Origin: a virus
DNA: 39,417 bases
Strand: one strand, 5' to 3'
Virus record (IMG/VR): IMGVR_UViG_3300025598_000081
Location: 1 to 39,417 of that record
Made by a program: the position numbers and the translations under genes. The notes beneath the pieces were generated by a model. It was not told the origin of the DNA, ran no database searches, and saw only the letters and a list, made by a program, of their open reading frames with translations. This document shows, piece by piece, positions 30,844 through 37,286 of the stretch. Every line of letters starts with the position of its first letter. The first letter of the stretch is position 1.

Positions 30844-30871
30844 TAACATTTTAATACTTTTATTTATGCCA
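30844..30871 (+). repeat. Duplicated leader, copy 2
   Basis: Identical to 30555-30582 over all 28 bases, including the start codon. Downstream coding sequences differ, which argues for functional constraint or recent local copying rather than gene duplication. Confidence 0.7.
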
Positions 30872-31264
30872 TTAGCTAAGTTAATTATCGTTGATCGTTT
30901 TGGTAGTACAGTATTGTCTAAGACGTACATGTGTAACGATATTGAAGCAGCGAGTAAGAAGTTCGAAGCCAAATACCCGCAGTGTTGGGTGACCATCGTA
31001 CAAGTAGATACCAAAGGTAATGCTATTGTCAATGGTGATTTTTGCAGTCTGTGTCCATTGGATATATGGAAGGACGAAGAGAAAGTAAACATTGGACAAA
31101 TGACGTTCGACGAGTACAGAGCGTATTGGTATCCAGAAAGACAGAAGGTACAGGACGCGCTGAATCAGGAATTGACCAAAGCTGAGTTAGAGATATTGGC
31201 GGAATTGGAAGCAGCTGACGATCAATACAACCCATTCGCGGACGTATACGATGAAGAAGAATAG
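30866..31264 (+). CDS. Hypothetical acidic-tailed protein
   Basis: 132 residues. Beta strands at the N-terminus (AKLIIVDRFGSTVLSKTYMC), a helical middle (DEYRAYWYPERQKVQDALNQ) and an acidic tail ending VYDEEE. Followed by two hairpins and the tRNA gene. No family recognised. Confidence 0.65.
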   Translation: MPLAKLIIVDRFGSTVLSKTYMCNDIEAASKKFEAKYPQCWVTIVQVDTKGNAIVNGDFCSLCPLDIWKDEEKVNIGQMTFDEYRAYWYPERQKVQDALNQELTKAELEILAELEAADDQYNPFADVYDEEE

Positions 31265-31282
31265 TCGTTGCTTAGCAACTTA

Positions 31283-31329
31283 GTAAGGCGCAGGATATCC
31301 AAAAGGTATTATTAAGAAGCGCCTTACTT
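31283..31329 (+). terminator. Long-loop hairpin upstream of tRNA
   Basis: GTAAGGCGC (31283-31291) and GCGCCTTAC (31321-31329) are perfectly complementary over nine bases with a 29-base loop, and a smaller GTTGC/GCAAC hairpin (31267-31279) precedes. Only TTTAC follows. Could be a terminator or a tRNA-processing structure. Confidence 0.45.
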
Positions 31330-31362
31330 TACATTCGAATCCTACCTCCACAGCATACAAGC

Positions 31363-31433
31363 ACCTGTAGCCCAACGGGAGAGGCAATAGACTTAGAATC
31401 TATTCAGTGTCGGTTCGAATCCGACTAGGTGTA
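31363..31433 (+). tRNA. tRNA with anticodon UAG (nominal Leu), short variable loop
   Basis: A full cloverleaf is visible. The acceptor GCACCTG pairs with TAGGTGT (two G-U pairs), and the D stem is GCC/GGC. The anticodon stem ATAGA/TCTAT encloses loop CTTAGAA (anticodon TAG, reading CUA). The T arm is GTCGG-TTCGAAT-CCGAC, with discriminator A and no encoded CCA. The variable loop is only five bases, whereas bacterial tRNA-Leu normally has a long variable arm. The amino acid charged is therefore uncertain. Confidence 0.85.
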
Positions 31434-31463
31434 CATTTACATCATTTAAACAAATAATAAGTT

Positions 31464-32093
31464 ATGAATCCTTTAGCAGTTGGTACAATAGTTAGATTAT
31501 CAGAGTACGGTAGAAACCAATATCCTAATAATCCAAATGGTATAGATAGTGATAATCCTCACTACATGAATGGTACTATTAAAAAATCCTATATTTTATG
31601 GACCGGCGGAACGCGTTACAAAGTGGATTGGGAAAACGGCCAACGCAATGATTACTATCAAGCTGATCTTGAGATCGTGTACGAGGGCAAATTGAAACGT
31701 TCTGAATCTTTGGTAGTGGATCCTAAATTTGCAAGAGCTGCTTACAAAGCTGCGTGTTCGAATTGGAAAGCTAAGCTACGTGAGGAATTTCCTAACTTTG
31801 AATTCGAACCCAAACCCCTTAGATTTGGTTCTATCATCAAGATCATGTGCAATTCTAGATCCGGTTATCATTCTGAAGGATTGTACAGAATCGTTAATTT
31901 AGCCGCCAATAAGATCATGTTGATTGGCATCGAATCTCATACAGCGTGGAAGACAGAACCAATAAAAGTACCTAATTCGTGTAACATTGACAAAGAAGTA
32001 CTTGGAAAATACATTTCGCTTGACATCACAGGTGAAGATCCTAATTATTCTTTGGTGTGTACGTTTGAAGTGGTTGAGTACTTTACACCATAA
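31464..32093 (+). CDS. SH3-like plus helical-motif protein
   Basis: 209 residues. N-terminal beta-barrel (VGTIVRLSEYGRNQ, RYKVDWENGQRNDYYQADLE). Then FARAAYKAACSNWKAKLREE, a helical motif shared with the protein at 16178-17125 (FIKAAHSAACSEWKKKLEDK). A second beta-barrel follows (GSIIKIMCNSRSGYHSEGLY). Likely a nucleic-acid or ribosome-associated phage protein; inferred only. Confidence 0.65.
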   Translation: MNPLAVGTIVRLSEYGRNQYPNNPNGIDSDNPHYMNGTIKKSYILWTGGTRYKVDWENGQRNDYYQADLEIVYEGKLKRSESLVVDPKFARAAYKAACSNWKAKLREEFPNFEFEPKPLRFGSIIKIMCNSRSGYHSEGLYRIVNLAANKIMLIGIESHTAWKTEPIKVPNSCNIDKEVLGKYISLDITGEDPNYSLVCTFEVVEYFTP

Positions 32094-32099
32094 AATTAA

Positions 32100-32132
32100 A
32101 TTTCTCCAGCATCCAGGATTGATTATATTTAT
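32100..32132 (+). promoter_or_regulatory. Putative promoter P5
   Basis: TATATTTAT (32124-32132) lies at the same distance from an upstream TTTC as in the other elements, and the downstream CTATTCAATTACATAA parallels the initial-transcribed sequence after P1 and P3. It precedes the HTH regulator gene by about 50 bases. A GGCA/TGCC mini-hairpin lies in the leader. Confidence 0.5.
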
Positions 32133-32183
32133 ATCCTATTCAATTACATAAAGGCAGTATTGCCAACACTAGAAATTTAAGTT

Positions 32184-32435
32184 ATGAACGTTACATTCAC
32201 AGAGAACAACAGACCAAGTACGTACAACAAATTGTCGTACACCCAAAAGATCAGCCGCATCAACCGTAAGTTGAGAGTAGGTGATATCACCAAAGTGGCC
32301 GATATGACAGGCTACAGTACTACCCACGTATCAGACGTGATTAGCGGTAAGTACAGCAACGAGCGCATCGTCAATGAAGCTTACGACGTTACTCGTGGTA
32401 GAATCTCTAATGCAGAGAAGCTAGCAACAGTTTAA
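32184..32435 (+). CDS. Helix-turn-helix DNA-binding protein
   Basis: 83 residues. The HTH occupies roughly 34-60: DITKVADMTGYSTTHVSDVI with a following GKYSNERIV wing or helix. It resembles LacI/XRE-type HTH units. It has its own promoter-like element and terminator, i.e. it is transcribed as a single gene. A candidate for the factor that binds the operator arrays, but this is inference. Confidence 0.75.
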   Translation: MNVTFTENNRPSTYNKLSYTQKISRINRKLRVGDITKVADMTGYSTTHVSDVISGKYSNERIVNEAYDVTRGRISNAEKLATV

Positions 32436-32458
32436 GTAGTTGCGGATTTATTGGTTAG

Positions 32459-32484
32459 AAAGGAGACAGTTGTCTCCTTTTTTT
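32459..32484 (+). terminator. Rho-independent terminator
   Basis: Stem AAAGGAGAC/GTCTCCTTT with a four-base loop (AGTT) followed by TTTT, 24 bases after the HTH gene stop. One of the clearest terminators in the window. Confidence 0.88.
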
Positions 32485-32526
32485 AGGAGCGCTATACATC
32501 ACAAATAAATTATAAAAATCAAAGTT

Positions 32527-33333
32527 ATGACAAAGTTATCACAGCCTACAGAAATTAAAGTATTAGATCTTAAGAAAGCAAAGGAACTTGCACCTGCAAT
32601 CTTTGCTACTGAGCCCGCATCGTACATCAATTTGAACCGTTACAAGTTCACACCGACCACGGACATCATCAACCACATGGATCAATTGGGTTGGAAGTTA
32701 ACCAACGCAAAACAATCAAGGACAAAGGTGCCATTGAGACAGAATTACGGCGTACACATCACAGAGTTCCAACACCCTGATCTGTACATCAAGGACACAA
32801 CAGGTGCGATAGAGGCAAGACCTACTGTAGTACTGTTGAACAGCCACGATGGATCTAGGCCAATTAACTTTGAGATGGGGTTATTCAGATTGGTATGTTC
32901 TAATGGTCTAATGGTTAAGGACAGGGACTTCGGAGGATTCAAAGAGAGACACACCAAGTATACACTACAGGAAGTACAGAACATGATTGATCAGAAGATG
33001 GAGGGATTGAATGGTACAGTAGAGAAGATTAACAGATGGACAGGTATAGAGATGAGTGCTAAAGACAGACGCGCCTTTGCAATAGAAGCCTTAGCATTAA
33101 GGATCGGAGAGGACAGACAAGCAGAGGACTACGAGATCATGGAGATATTAAACCCACGCAGAGAGGCCGATGCACCCAACACCCTATGGCATACGTTCAA
33201 CAGGGTACAGGAGAACATCATCAGAGGTGGGTACCAGATGAACAACCGTACAGCGCGCCCAATCACCAACCCTATACAGGACATGGTATTGAACCAAGGT
33301 CTGTGGCAGTTGGCCGATGTGTACGCGTCGTAA
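32527..33333 (+). CDS. DUF932 family protein
   Basis: 268 residues with the DUF932 hallmarks: VVLLNSHDGSRPINFEMGLF, RLVCSNGLMV, NTLWHTFNRVQENIIRGGY and a C-terminal LWQLADVYAS. The family (also known as phage/plasmid-related TIGR03299) is carried by large phages and plasmids, role unknown. Leader ATCAAAGTTATG. GC content is higher than in most genes here. Confidence 0.9.
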   Translation: MTKLSQPTEIKVLDLKKAKELAPAIFATEPASYINLNRYKFTPTTDIINHMDQLGWKLTNAKQSRTKVPLRQNYGVHITEFQHPDLYIKDTTGAIEARPTVVLLNSHDGSRPINFEMGLFRLVCSNGLMVKDRDFGGFKERHTKYTLQEVQNMIDQKMEGLNGTVEKINRWTGIEMSAKDRRAFAIEALALRIGEDRQAEDYEIMEILNPRREADAPNTLWHTFNRVQENIIRGGYQMNNRTARPITNPIQDMVLNQGLWQLADVYAS

Positions 33334-33353
33334 GGCAAATTGCAAGTGACTCA

Positions 33354-33442
33354 CTAGTTTCTTGCTAGCATCTCGCTAGCAAGGCGCTAGCGTCCAGCAA
33401 AGTACTAGGTTGTTGTAGCTAGCGAGGGGGCCTAGGGGGCCC
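33354..33442. repeat. CTAG-rich repeat and GC hairpins
   Basis: Seven CTAG tetranucleotides occur at 33354, 33365, 33376, 33387, 33405, 33419 and 33432; the first four are exactly 11 bases apart, so they lie on one helix face. CTTGCTAGC/GCTAGCAAG forms a 9-bp hairpin with loop ATCTC (33361-33383), and GGGGCC/GGCCCC forms another around 33427-33442. CTAG is usually rare in bacterial DNA. The region 33334-33514 has no gene. Confidence 0.6.
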
Positions 33443-33514
33443 CTTCACTTAACCCATCTCCGAGAATTCCCCAGTTTTCGCACCATCAAAAAAATATATC
33501 CAAATATACAACTT

Positions 33515-33718
33515 ATGGACATCAATTATTACTTAGACGCCAACAACACAGACAGAACGCAAGAGGTAGAGGACATGTTTGATACCACATTGCAGGACAT
33601 TACAGAGGATCCAGCATTAATCGCAGAACTAGTGAACGATCTGTTGTTTCATTGGATACACGGTACCAGAGAAACTCCTTTAATGGTAATGGTTAAAAAT
33701 AATTTATTAAACAAATAA
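33515..33718 (+). CDS. Small acidic hypothetical protein
   Basis: 67 residues, acidic and helical (RTQEVEDMFDTTLQDITEDP), ending with a hydrophobic LVNDLLFHWIHG stretch. First gene after the CTAG region. No family recognised. Confidence 0.6.
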   Translation: MDINYYLDANNTDRTQEVEDMFDTTLQDITEDPALIAELVNDLLFHWIHGTRETPLMVMVKNNLLNK

Positions 33719-33730
33719 AAAATAAAAGTT

Positions 33731-33892
33731 ATGTCAACAAGAGCAAAAGTAATAGAATTATTAGAAATGTACGAAGTAGATCTATCGCCGATAGCAGAGT
33801 ACGCGTTATACAATTATTTGGACAGTGATACAGCCTACGATATAGTTAAGAGTTATTTAGATGACGAATTAGGACTTGAAATAGAAGATTAA
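33731..33892 (+). CDS. Small acidic helical protein
   Basis: 53 residues with VIELLEMYEVDLSPIAEYAL and DIVKSYLDDELGLEIED. Leader AATAAAAGTTATG exactly as in other genes; stop two bases before the next ATG. Function unknown. Confidence 0.6.
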   Translation: MSTRAKVIELLEMYEVDLSPIAEYALYNYLDSDTAYDIVKSYLDDELGLEIED

Positions 33893-33894
33893 CA

Positions 33895-34095
33895 ATGGAA
33901 ACAATAACAGTTAAATACTACACAGTAACTAGACCGTACTGCAAGCCGAACGTAATTGGAGTGTTTGCGGACAATCAACAAGAGGCCATGGACATTGCCA
34001 ACAAAGCGTTTGGGCACTGTAATAATACCAGTGCAGTTTGCGTACAGGAAAACGTTACAAATCATTTTATAAAAGGAGCAATTATAACACCATGA
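33895..34095 (+). CDS. Small hypothetical protein
   Basis: 66 residues, beta-alpha-beta pattern (ITVKYYTVTRPYCKPNVIGV, DNQQEAMDIANKAFG). Stop overlaps the next start (ATGA). No family recognised. Confidence 0.6.
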   Translation: METITVKYYTVTRPYCKPNVIGVFADNQQEAMDIANKAFGHCNNTSAVCVQENVTNHFIKGAIITP

Positions 34096-34313
34096 ATATA
34101 CATACAGCACAAGAGTTTATACCAGAAATTAATTTTATAATACAAAAAGATAATGAAAGAGCTTTTGTATATCAAATGATGATAGAGTTTGCAAAACTAC
34201 ATGTACACGCTCAAACAGAAGCTATATTAGCCAGACTAGATCTTAGAGGAGAACACAGCACAATAGACAAGAACATTATCGCTAACGCTTACCCGTTATC
34301 AAACATAAAATAA
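34092..34313 (+). CDS. Small helical protein
   Basis: 73 residues from ATG 34092 (an earlier in-frame start lies inside the preceding gene). Helical with AQEFIPEINFIIQKDNERAF and several His. Unknown function. Confidence 0.55.
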   Translation: MNIHTAQEFIPEINFIIQKDNERAFVYQMMIEFAKLHVHAQTEAILARLDLRGEHSTIDKNIIANAYPLSNIK

Positions 34314-34320
34314 ATAAGTT

Positions 34321-34521
34321 ATGAAAGTATCAGAATTAAAACCAAATTTTTACCCATTCGGAAACAAAGGCAACGTGTGGTCAAATACAGCGCACATCTA
34401 CCAATCGGGCAAAGGTAACCTTTGTGGCACTGCGGCATTGTCGTTTAATCACGCACAGGACGCACAGGTCATAGGTTGCAAAGCTTGCTTAGACAAATAT
34501 AACCAAATCAATAAAGCCTAA
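34321..34521 (+). CDS. Small hypothetical protein with Cys pair
   Basis: 66 residues. ELKPNFYPFGNKGNVWSNTA and a C-terminal GCKAC motif. Cys35 plus the CxxC and a His could bind zinc. Leader AAATAAGTTATG. Confidence 0.55.
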   Translation: MKVSELKPNFYPFGNKGNVWSNTAHIYQSGKGNLCGTAALSFNHAQDAQVIGCKACLDKYNQINKA

Positions 34522-34524
34522 AAT

Positions 34525-34737
34525 ATGAAGCACCCGCTATTCAAAAACGCAAACCCACTAGAAAAGATCTGCATTGTATTTTTGTTTGCCATGCTATGGA
34601 GTGTGGTGGTATTTGTTATTGCGGCAGTATTTTTGTTTATGTGGAAATTTATAGACCCAGTAGTTGCCGTACTGTTCACGCTAACACTAGCATCGATCAT
34701 GTATTTAACAAGAAATTCAAATAAAATCTGTAAATAA
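34525..34737 (+). CDS. Two-helix membrane protein
   Basis: 70 residues with hydrophobic helices ICIVFLFAMLWSVVVFVIAA and FIDPVVAVLFTLTLASIMYL, and a short basic tail. Starts three bases after the previous stop. Confidence 0.6.
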   Translation: MKHPLFKNANPLEKICIVFLFAMLWSVVVFVIAAVFLFMWKFIDPVVAVLFTLTLASIMYLTRNSNKICK

Positions 34738-34743
34738 AAAGTT

Positions 34744-35169
34744 ATGCAAAACACATTAGACAAAATTCAAGAGTTGGCAATTGCCACAGAGCTTTCAATT
34801 ACCCAGTCCTTTCCTTCGATCTACAGCAAAGAGAATGTGCTAGTGATCATTAACCAATTGGTAGCCGAAATACAAGAAATCGTTGCGGCCCAAGAAAAAT
34901 CTATAGAGTACACCCTTCCAAAGGAGTTGCAGTTAAAATTAATCGAGACTGTGTGCAAAGACATTGCAGAGGATTTTGATAACGCTGATGCCGACGAGTT
35001 GGTTGATTTCGACTCTGCCGAATTTTCTATCGAGTACAACAACCAAGTTCAATTGGACAGAATCGACCTTAATACAGGAAGGTTCATGCCGATAATCGAA
35101 TCAACTATTAATGGTTCTATTAACCAATTTTTTGAACAACCACAAATTTTGGCCGTAGATCAAAAGTAA
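34744..35169 (+). CDS. Hypothetical acidic helical protein
   Basis: 141 residues. Helical N-terminus (TLDKIQELAIATELSITQSF), central acidic stretch (DNADADELVDFDSAEFSIEY) and a polar C-terminus. Last gene before a strong terminator. No family recognised. Confidence 0.6.
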   Translation: MQNTLDKIQELAIATELSITQSFPSIYSKENVLVIINQLVAEIQEIVAAQEKSIEYTLPKELQLKLIETVCKDIAEDFDNADADELVDFDSAEFSIEYNNQVQLDRIDLNTGRFMPIIESTINGSINQFFEQPQILAVDQK

Positions 35170-35170
35170 C

Positions 35171-35192
35171 TTGGGAGGAATTCCCAATTTTT
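35171..35192 (+). terminator. Rho-independent terminator
   Basis: Stem TTGGGA/TCCCAA with loop GGAAT and a T5 tract, one base after the stop of the preceding gene. Its T-run also forms the -33 region of the promoter that follows, so terminator and promoter overlap. Confidence 0.82.
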
Positions 35193-35219
35193 GGCTTGTA
35201 CCAAATTGGATATTTGTAT
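35188..35219 (+). promoter_or_regulatory. Putative promoter P6
   Basis: TTTTTGG then GATATTTGTA with the same spacing as the other promoters, with ATTTG as in the classic Bacteroidota -7 box. It re-initiates transcription after the terminator. A UUCG-type hairpin TATCC-TTCGG-GGATA (35231-35245) lies just downstream, in the expected 5' leader. Confidence 0.55.
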
Positions 35220-35270
35220 ATACGGTAAGGTATCCTTCGGGGATAATTAAAAACATTTAAAAACAAAAAT

Positions 35271-35516
35271 ATGGAACTATTAATTTGTATTGCAGTTTAT
35301 CTGCTAAGCACACTATTTGTATGGAATTGGCTTAGAATTGCTTATTCCGAAAAGGGCACATGGAGCGTACTTAAGCCCACTAGAGCGGATTTTTTAATGA
35401 CCGTTTGCCCCGTAGTAAATACGTCATCTGTGTTAGTATTGCTTTTCTTAGAAGGACCTTACGATGAAGACTATAGCAGCGAGTTTGTTAACAAATTCTT
35501 TAAAAGTAAAAAATAA
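35271..35516 (+). CDS. Membrane protein
   Basis: 81 residues: two hydrophobic helices (LICIAVYLLSTLFVWNWLRI, MTVCPVVNTSSVLVLLFLEG) and a charged C-terminus. This type (FLxxCPxxNT motif) recurs in phages. First gene of the operon behind P6. Confidence 0.6.
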   Translation: MELLICIAVYLLSTLFVWNWLRIAYSEKGTWSVLKPTRADFLMTVCPVVNTSSVLVLLFLEGPYDEDYSSEFVNKFFKSKK

Positions 35517-35521
35517 TTGAC

Positions 35522-35965
35522 ATGAAAAAATTTCAACTTAACGATAAAGTAAAAGTACTCGATAACGAAGGTAGTATTAATCAAGTCGGTGACATCGGTA
35601 TCATTACAGAAATTGGTGCACATAACGATTATAGGGTTACTGTTAAAGATCGAGTAAACATGGGAAATTGGATATCTGAAAATGCTCTTGAATTGGTCGA
35701 AGCAGCATCACCAGAATTTACTGGATCTGATGTGACACCGAGCAAGGCTAAACACGAGGCCGCTCAGATGGTTCTTGACGCATTAGCTGATGTTGACCAG
35801 AGCTATATAAAAGCTCTTGGGATAGCCATATTCACAGTTGAACAGATTATTAAAGCAATTCCTCCTGATGTGGTTGATGAGTACTGGAGCTCTAACCAAG
35901 AACTAAGACATTGGGACAGAGTGCGATTAGAATTAAAAAATATGAAACAATCATTTAATAGTTAA
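35522..35965 (+). CDS. KOW/SH3-like plus helical domain protein
   Basis: 147 residues. Residues 1-58 are a small beta-barrel (FQLNDKVKVLDNEGSINQVG, DIGIITEIG, NWISENALELVE). The rest is helical with AKHEAAQMVLDALADVDQSY. Likely binds nucleic acid or ribosomes by analogy with KOW domains; inferred. Confidence 0.65.
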   Translation: MKKFQLNDKVKVLDNEGSINQVGDIGIITEIGAHNDYRVTVKDRVNMGNWISENALELVEAASPEFTGSDVTPSKAKHEAAQMVLDALADVDQSYIKALGIAIFTVEQIIKAIPPDVVDEYWSSNQELRHWDRVRLELKNMKQSFNS

Positions 35966-35968
35966 ACT

Positions 35969-36305
35969 ATGACAAAAGAATTGGGTAAAATAGAAAAGGT
36001 TACTTTCGGTCTTGATGGTTACCAAGAGTGTATGTTAGGAATTCACTTTGTATTCTCCGGTGCAGGTTGGGGGTATTAGCGATACTCGATCTGCGTGGGA
36101 CGCTGAACGTATCGAGTGCTCTGAGTACGCCAAGTGGACTGAGGCAGATAGAAGCAAACAGTACGATGAGATCATGCGGTACGTTTCTAAAGTGCTAAGT
36201 GATGCAAAAGTGGATACCATTGATCAACTCAAAGGAAAACCGGTGGAAATTACTTTCGAAGATCGAGTAATAAAAAGTTGGAGAATCTTAACAGAAGTAT
36301 TATAA
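35969..36305 (+). pseudogene. Conserved phage protein split by a frameshift at a G5 run
   Basis: Frame 1 from ATG 35969 encodes MTKELGKIEKVTFGLDGYQE and runs to a TAG at 36077-36079. The downstream frame continues exactly the same family: DTRSAWDAERIECSEYAKWT then QYDEIMRYVSKVLSD to 36305. The break is at GGTTGGGGGTATTAGC: removing one G from the run at 36069-36073 restores GWGISDTRSAW. Either a natural frameshift, a programmed shift, or a sequencing/assembly error. Family function is unknown. Confidence 0.8.
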
Positions 36306-36316
36306 AATTAAAAATT

Positions 36317-36610
36317 ATGTCCAAGTACAGAATTAGACAACACATGCGCTACAACGAAGATGGGGATTGCACCGACACGTGGTATACCGTACAAAAGCAC
36401 AATGGCTTTTGGTGGAGAACATTTAGTACAAATTCATTCAAAGGAGGATTGATACACTGGCATTTTATTAATGAATACGAGGCAGAAACGTTTATAAAAA
36501 AAATGAAAGCTAGCACACCCGTTAACAAAGTTAAAATAATCGTTGTAAAAGAAATAGACGATAAACCTAGCAGACCTACTCATTCCATGAAATCAGCTTG
36601 GCCTGATTAA
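36317..36610 (+). CDS. Small basic hypothetical protein
   Basis: 97 residues from ATG 36317 (an earlier frame starts inside the preceding gene). Basic and Trp-rich (DTWYTVQKHNGFWWRTFSTN), leader AAATTAAAAATTATG. The pattern matches small phage proteins with a beta-sheet core. Function unknown. Confidence 0.6.
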   Translation: MSKYRIRQHMRYNEDGDCTDTWYTVQKHNGFWWRTFSTNSFKGGLIHWHFINEYEAETFIKKMKASTPVNKVKIIVVKEIDDKPSRPTHSMKSAWPD

Positions 36611-36624
36611 TAAAAAAATAATAT

Positions 36625-36906
36625 ATGATACAAGATTTTATAATTTGGACGTCGGTGTTTTTTGTAATGATTGGTATTGTAATTTTGGTGCCCAATCCAC
36701 CTGAAGAAATTACAAATTTTGATAAATTGTACCTTGATGATATAAACGAGATGCTAACGCCTAGGGAAAGGGAAGCATTGATAGACTATATCAATACTTA
36801 CGCGTGGCATTACGGTAGACTCTATCACCTAGGAGATGCAAAGAAAATCCAAGAAGCAGTAAAAGAAAAATTCCAGTTACCAGAAGAAGTATTTAAATCA
36901 ATTTAA
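36625..36906 (+). CDS. Membrane-anchored protein
   Basis: 93 residues: a transmembrane helix (DFIIWTSVFFVMIGIVILV) then a soluble helical domain (LDDINEMLTPREREALIDYI and KIQEAVKEKFQLPEEVF). Unknown function. Confidence 0.6.
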   Translation: MIQDFIIWTSVFFVMIGIVILVPNPPEEITNFDKLYLDDINEMLTPREREALIDYINTYAWHYGRLYHLGDAKKIQEAVKEKFQLPEEVFKSI

Positions 36907-36908
36907 CC

Positions 36909-37064
36909 ATGAAAATATCTGCTTTCTCAATCACCATGATTCTAATGCTATTAAAACTTTCAGGTATCATCCATTGGCCTTGGTTATGGGTGTTTTCACC
37001 ACTGTTATTAGTAGCCGCAATTTGGATTTTTTTCATTATAATTATTAAACTTTTATTAAGCTAA
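36909..37064 (+). CDS. Fragile-X-F-type transmembrane protein
   Basis: 51 residues matching the small transmembrane Fragile-X-F type: LLKLSGIIHWPWLWVFSPLL followed by a second hydrophobic helix ending in KLLLS. These tiny phage proteins typically read LKLTGVIxWxWWWVxAPLW. Starts two bases after the previous stop. Function unknown. Confidence 0.65.
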   Translation: MKISAFSITMILMLLKLSGIIHWPWLWVFSPLLLVAAIWIFFIIIIKLLLS

Positions 37065-37074
37065 AATATATAGC

Positions 37075-37272
37075 ATGCCACTACTATTAAAAATATTATT
37101 TTCTATTTGTATTACAAGTATAATAGGAATTGCTATTTGTTTAGCAATTGCCGCTATGAATCCTTTTGAACCAAGTGTAAAAAAAATTGCAGAAAAATCC
37201 GCTGTTAGACTTTATTATTTAACAATGGCTAGTATTTTGGGTTTAATGATAACTGCAATATGGTATTCATAA
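37075..37272 (+). CDS. Two-helix membrane protein
   Basis: 65 residues with hydrophobic segments ILFSICITSIIGIAICLAIA and LYYLTMASILGLMITAIWYS separated by a charged loop. Likely inner membrane. Function unknown. Confidence 0.55.
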   Translation: MPLLLKILFSICITSIIGIAICLAIAAMNPFEPSVKKIAEKSAVRLYYLTMASILGLMITAIWYS

Positions 37273-37286
37273 TTAAAACAACAACC

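Noticed and set aside
31330-31352. tRNA-3'-half-like sequence TTCGAATCCTACCTCCA
   Set aside because: No matching acceptor or T-stem partner is found upstream; probably chance or a decayed remnant.
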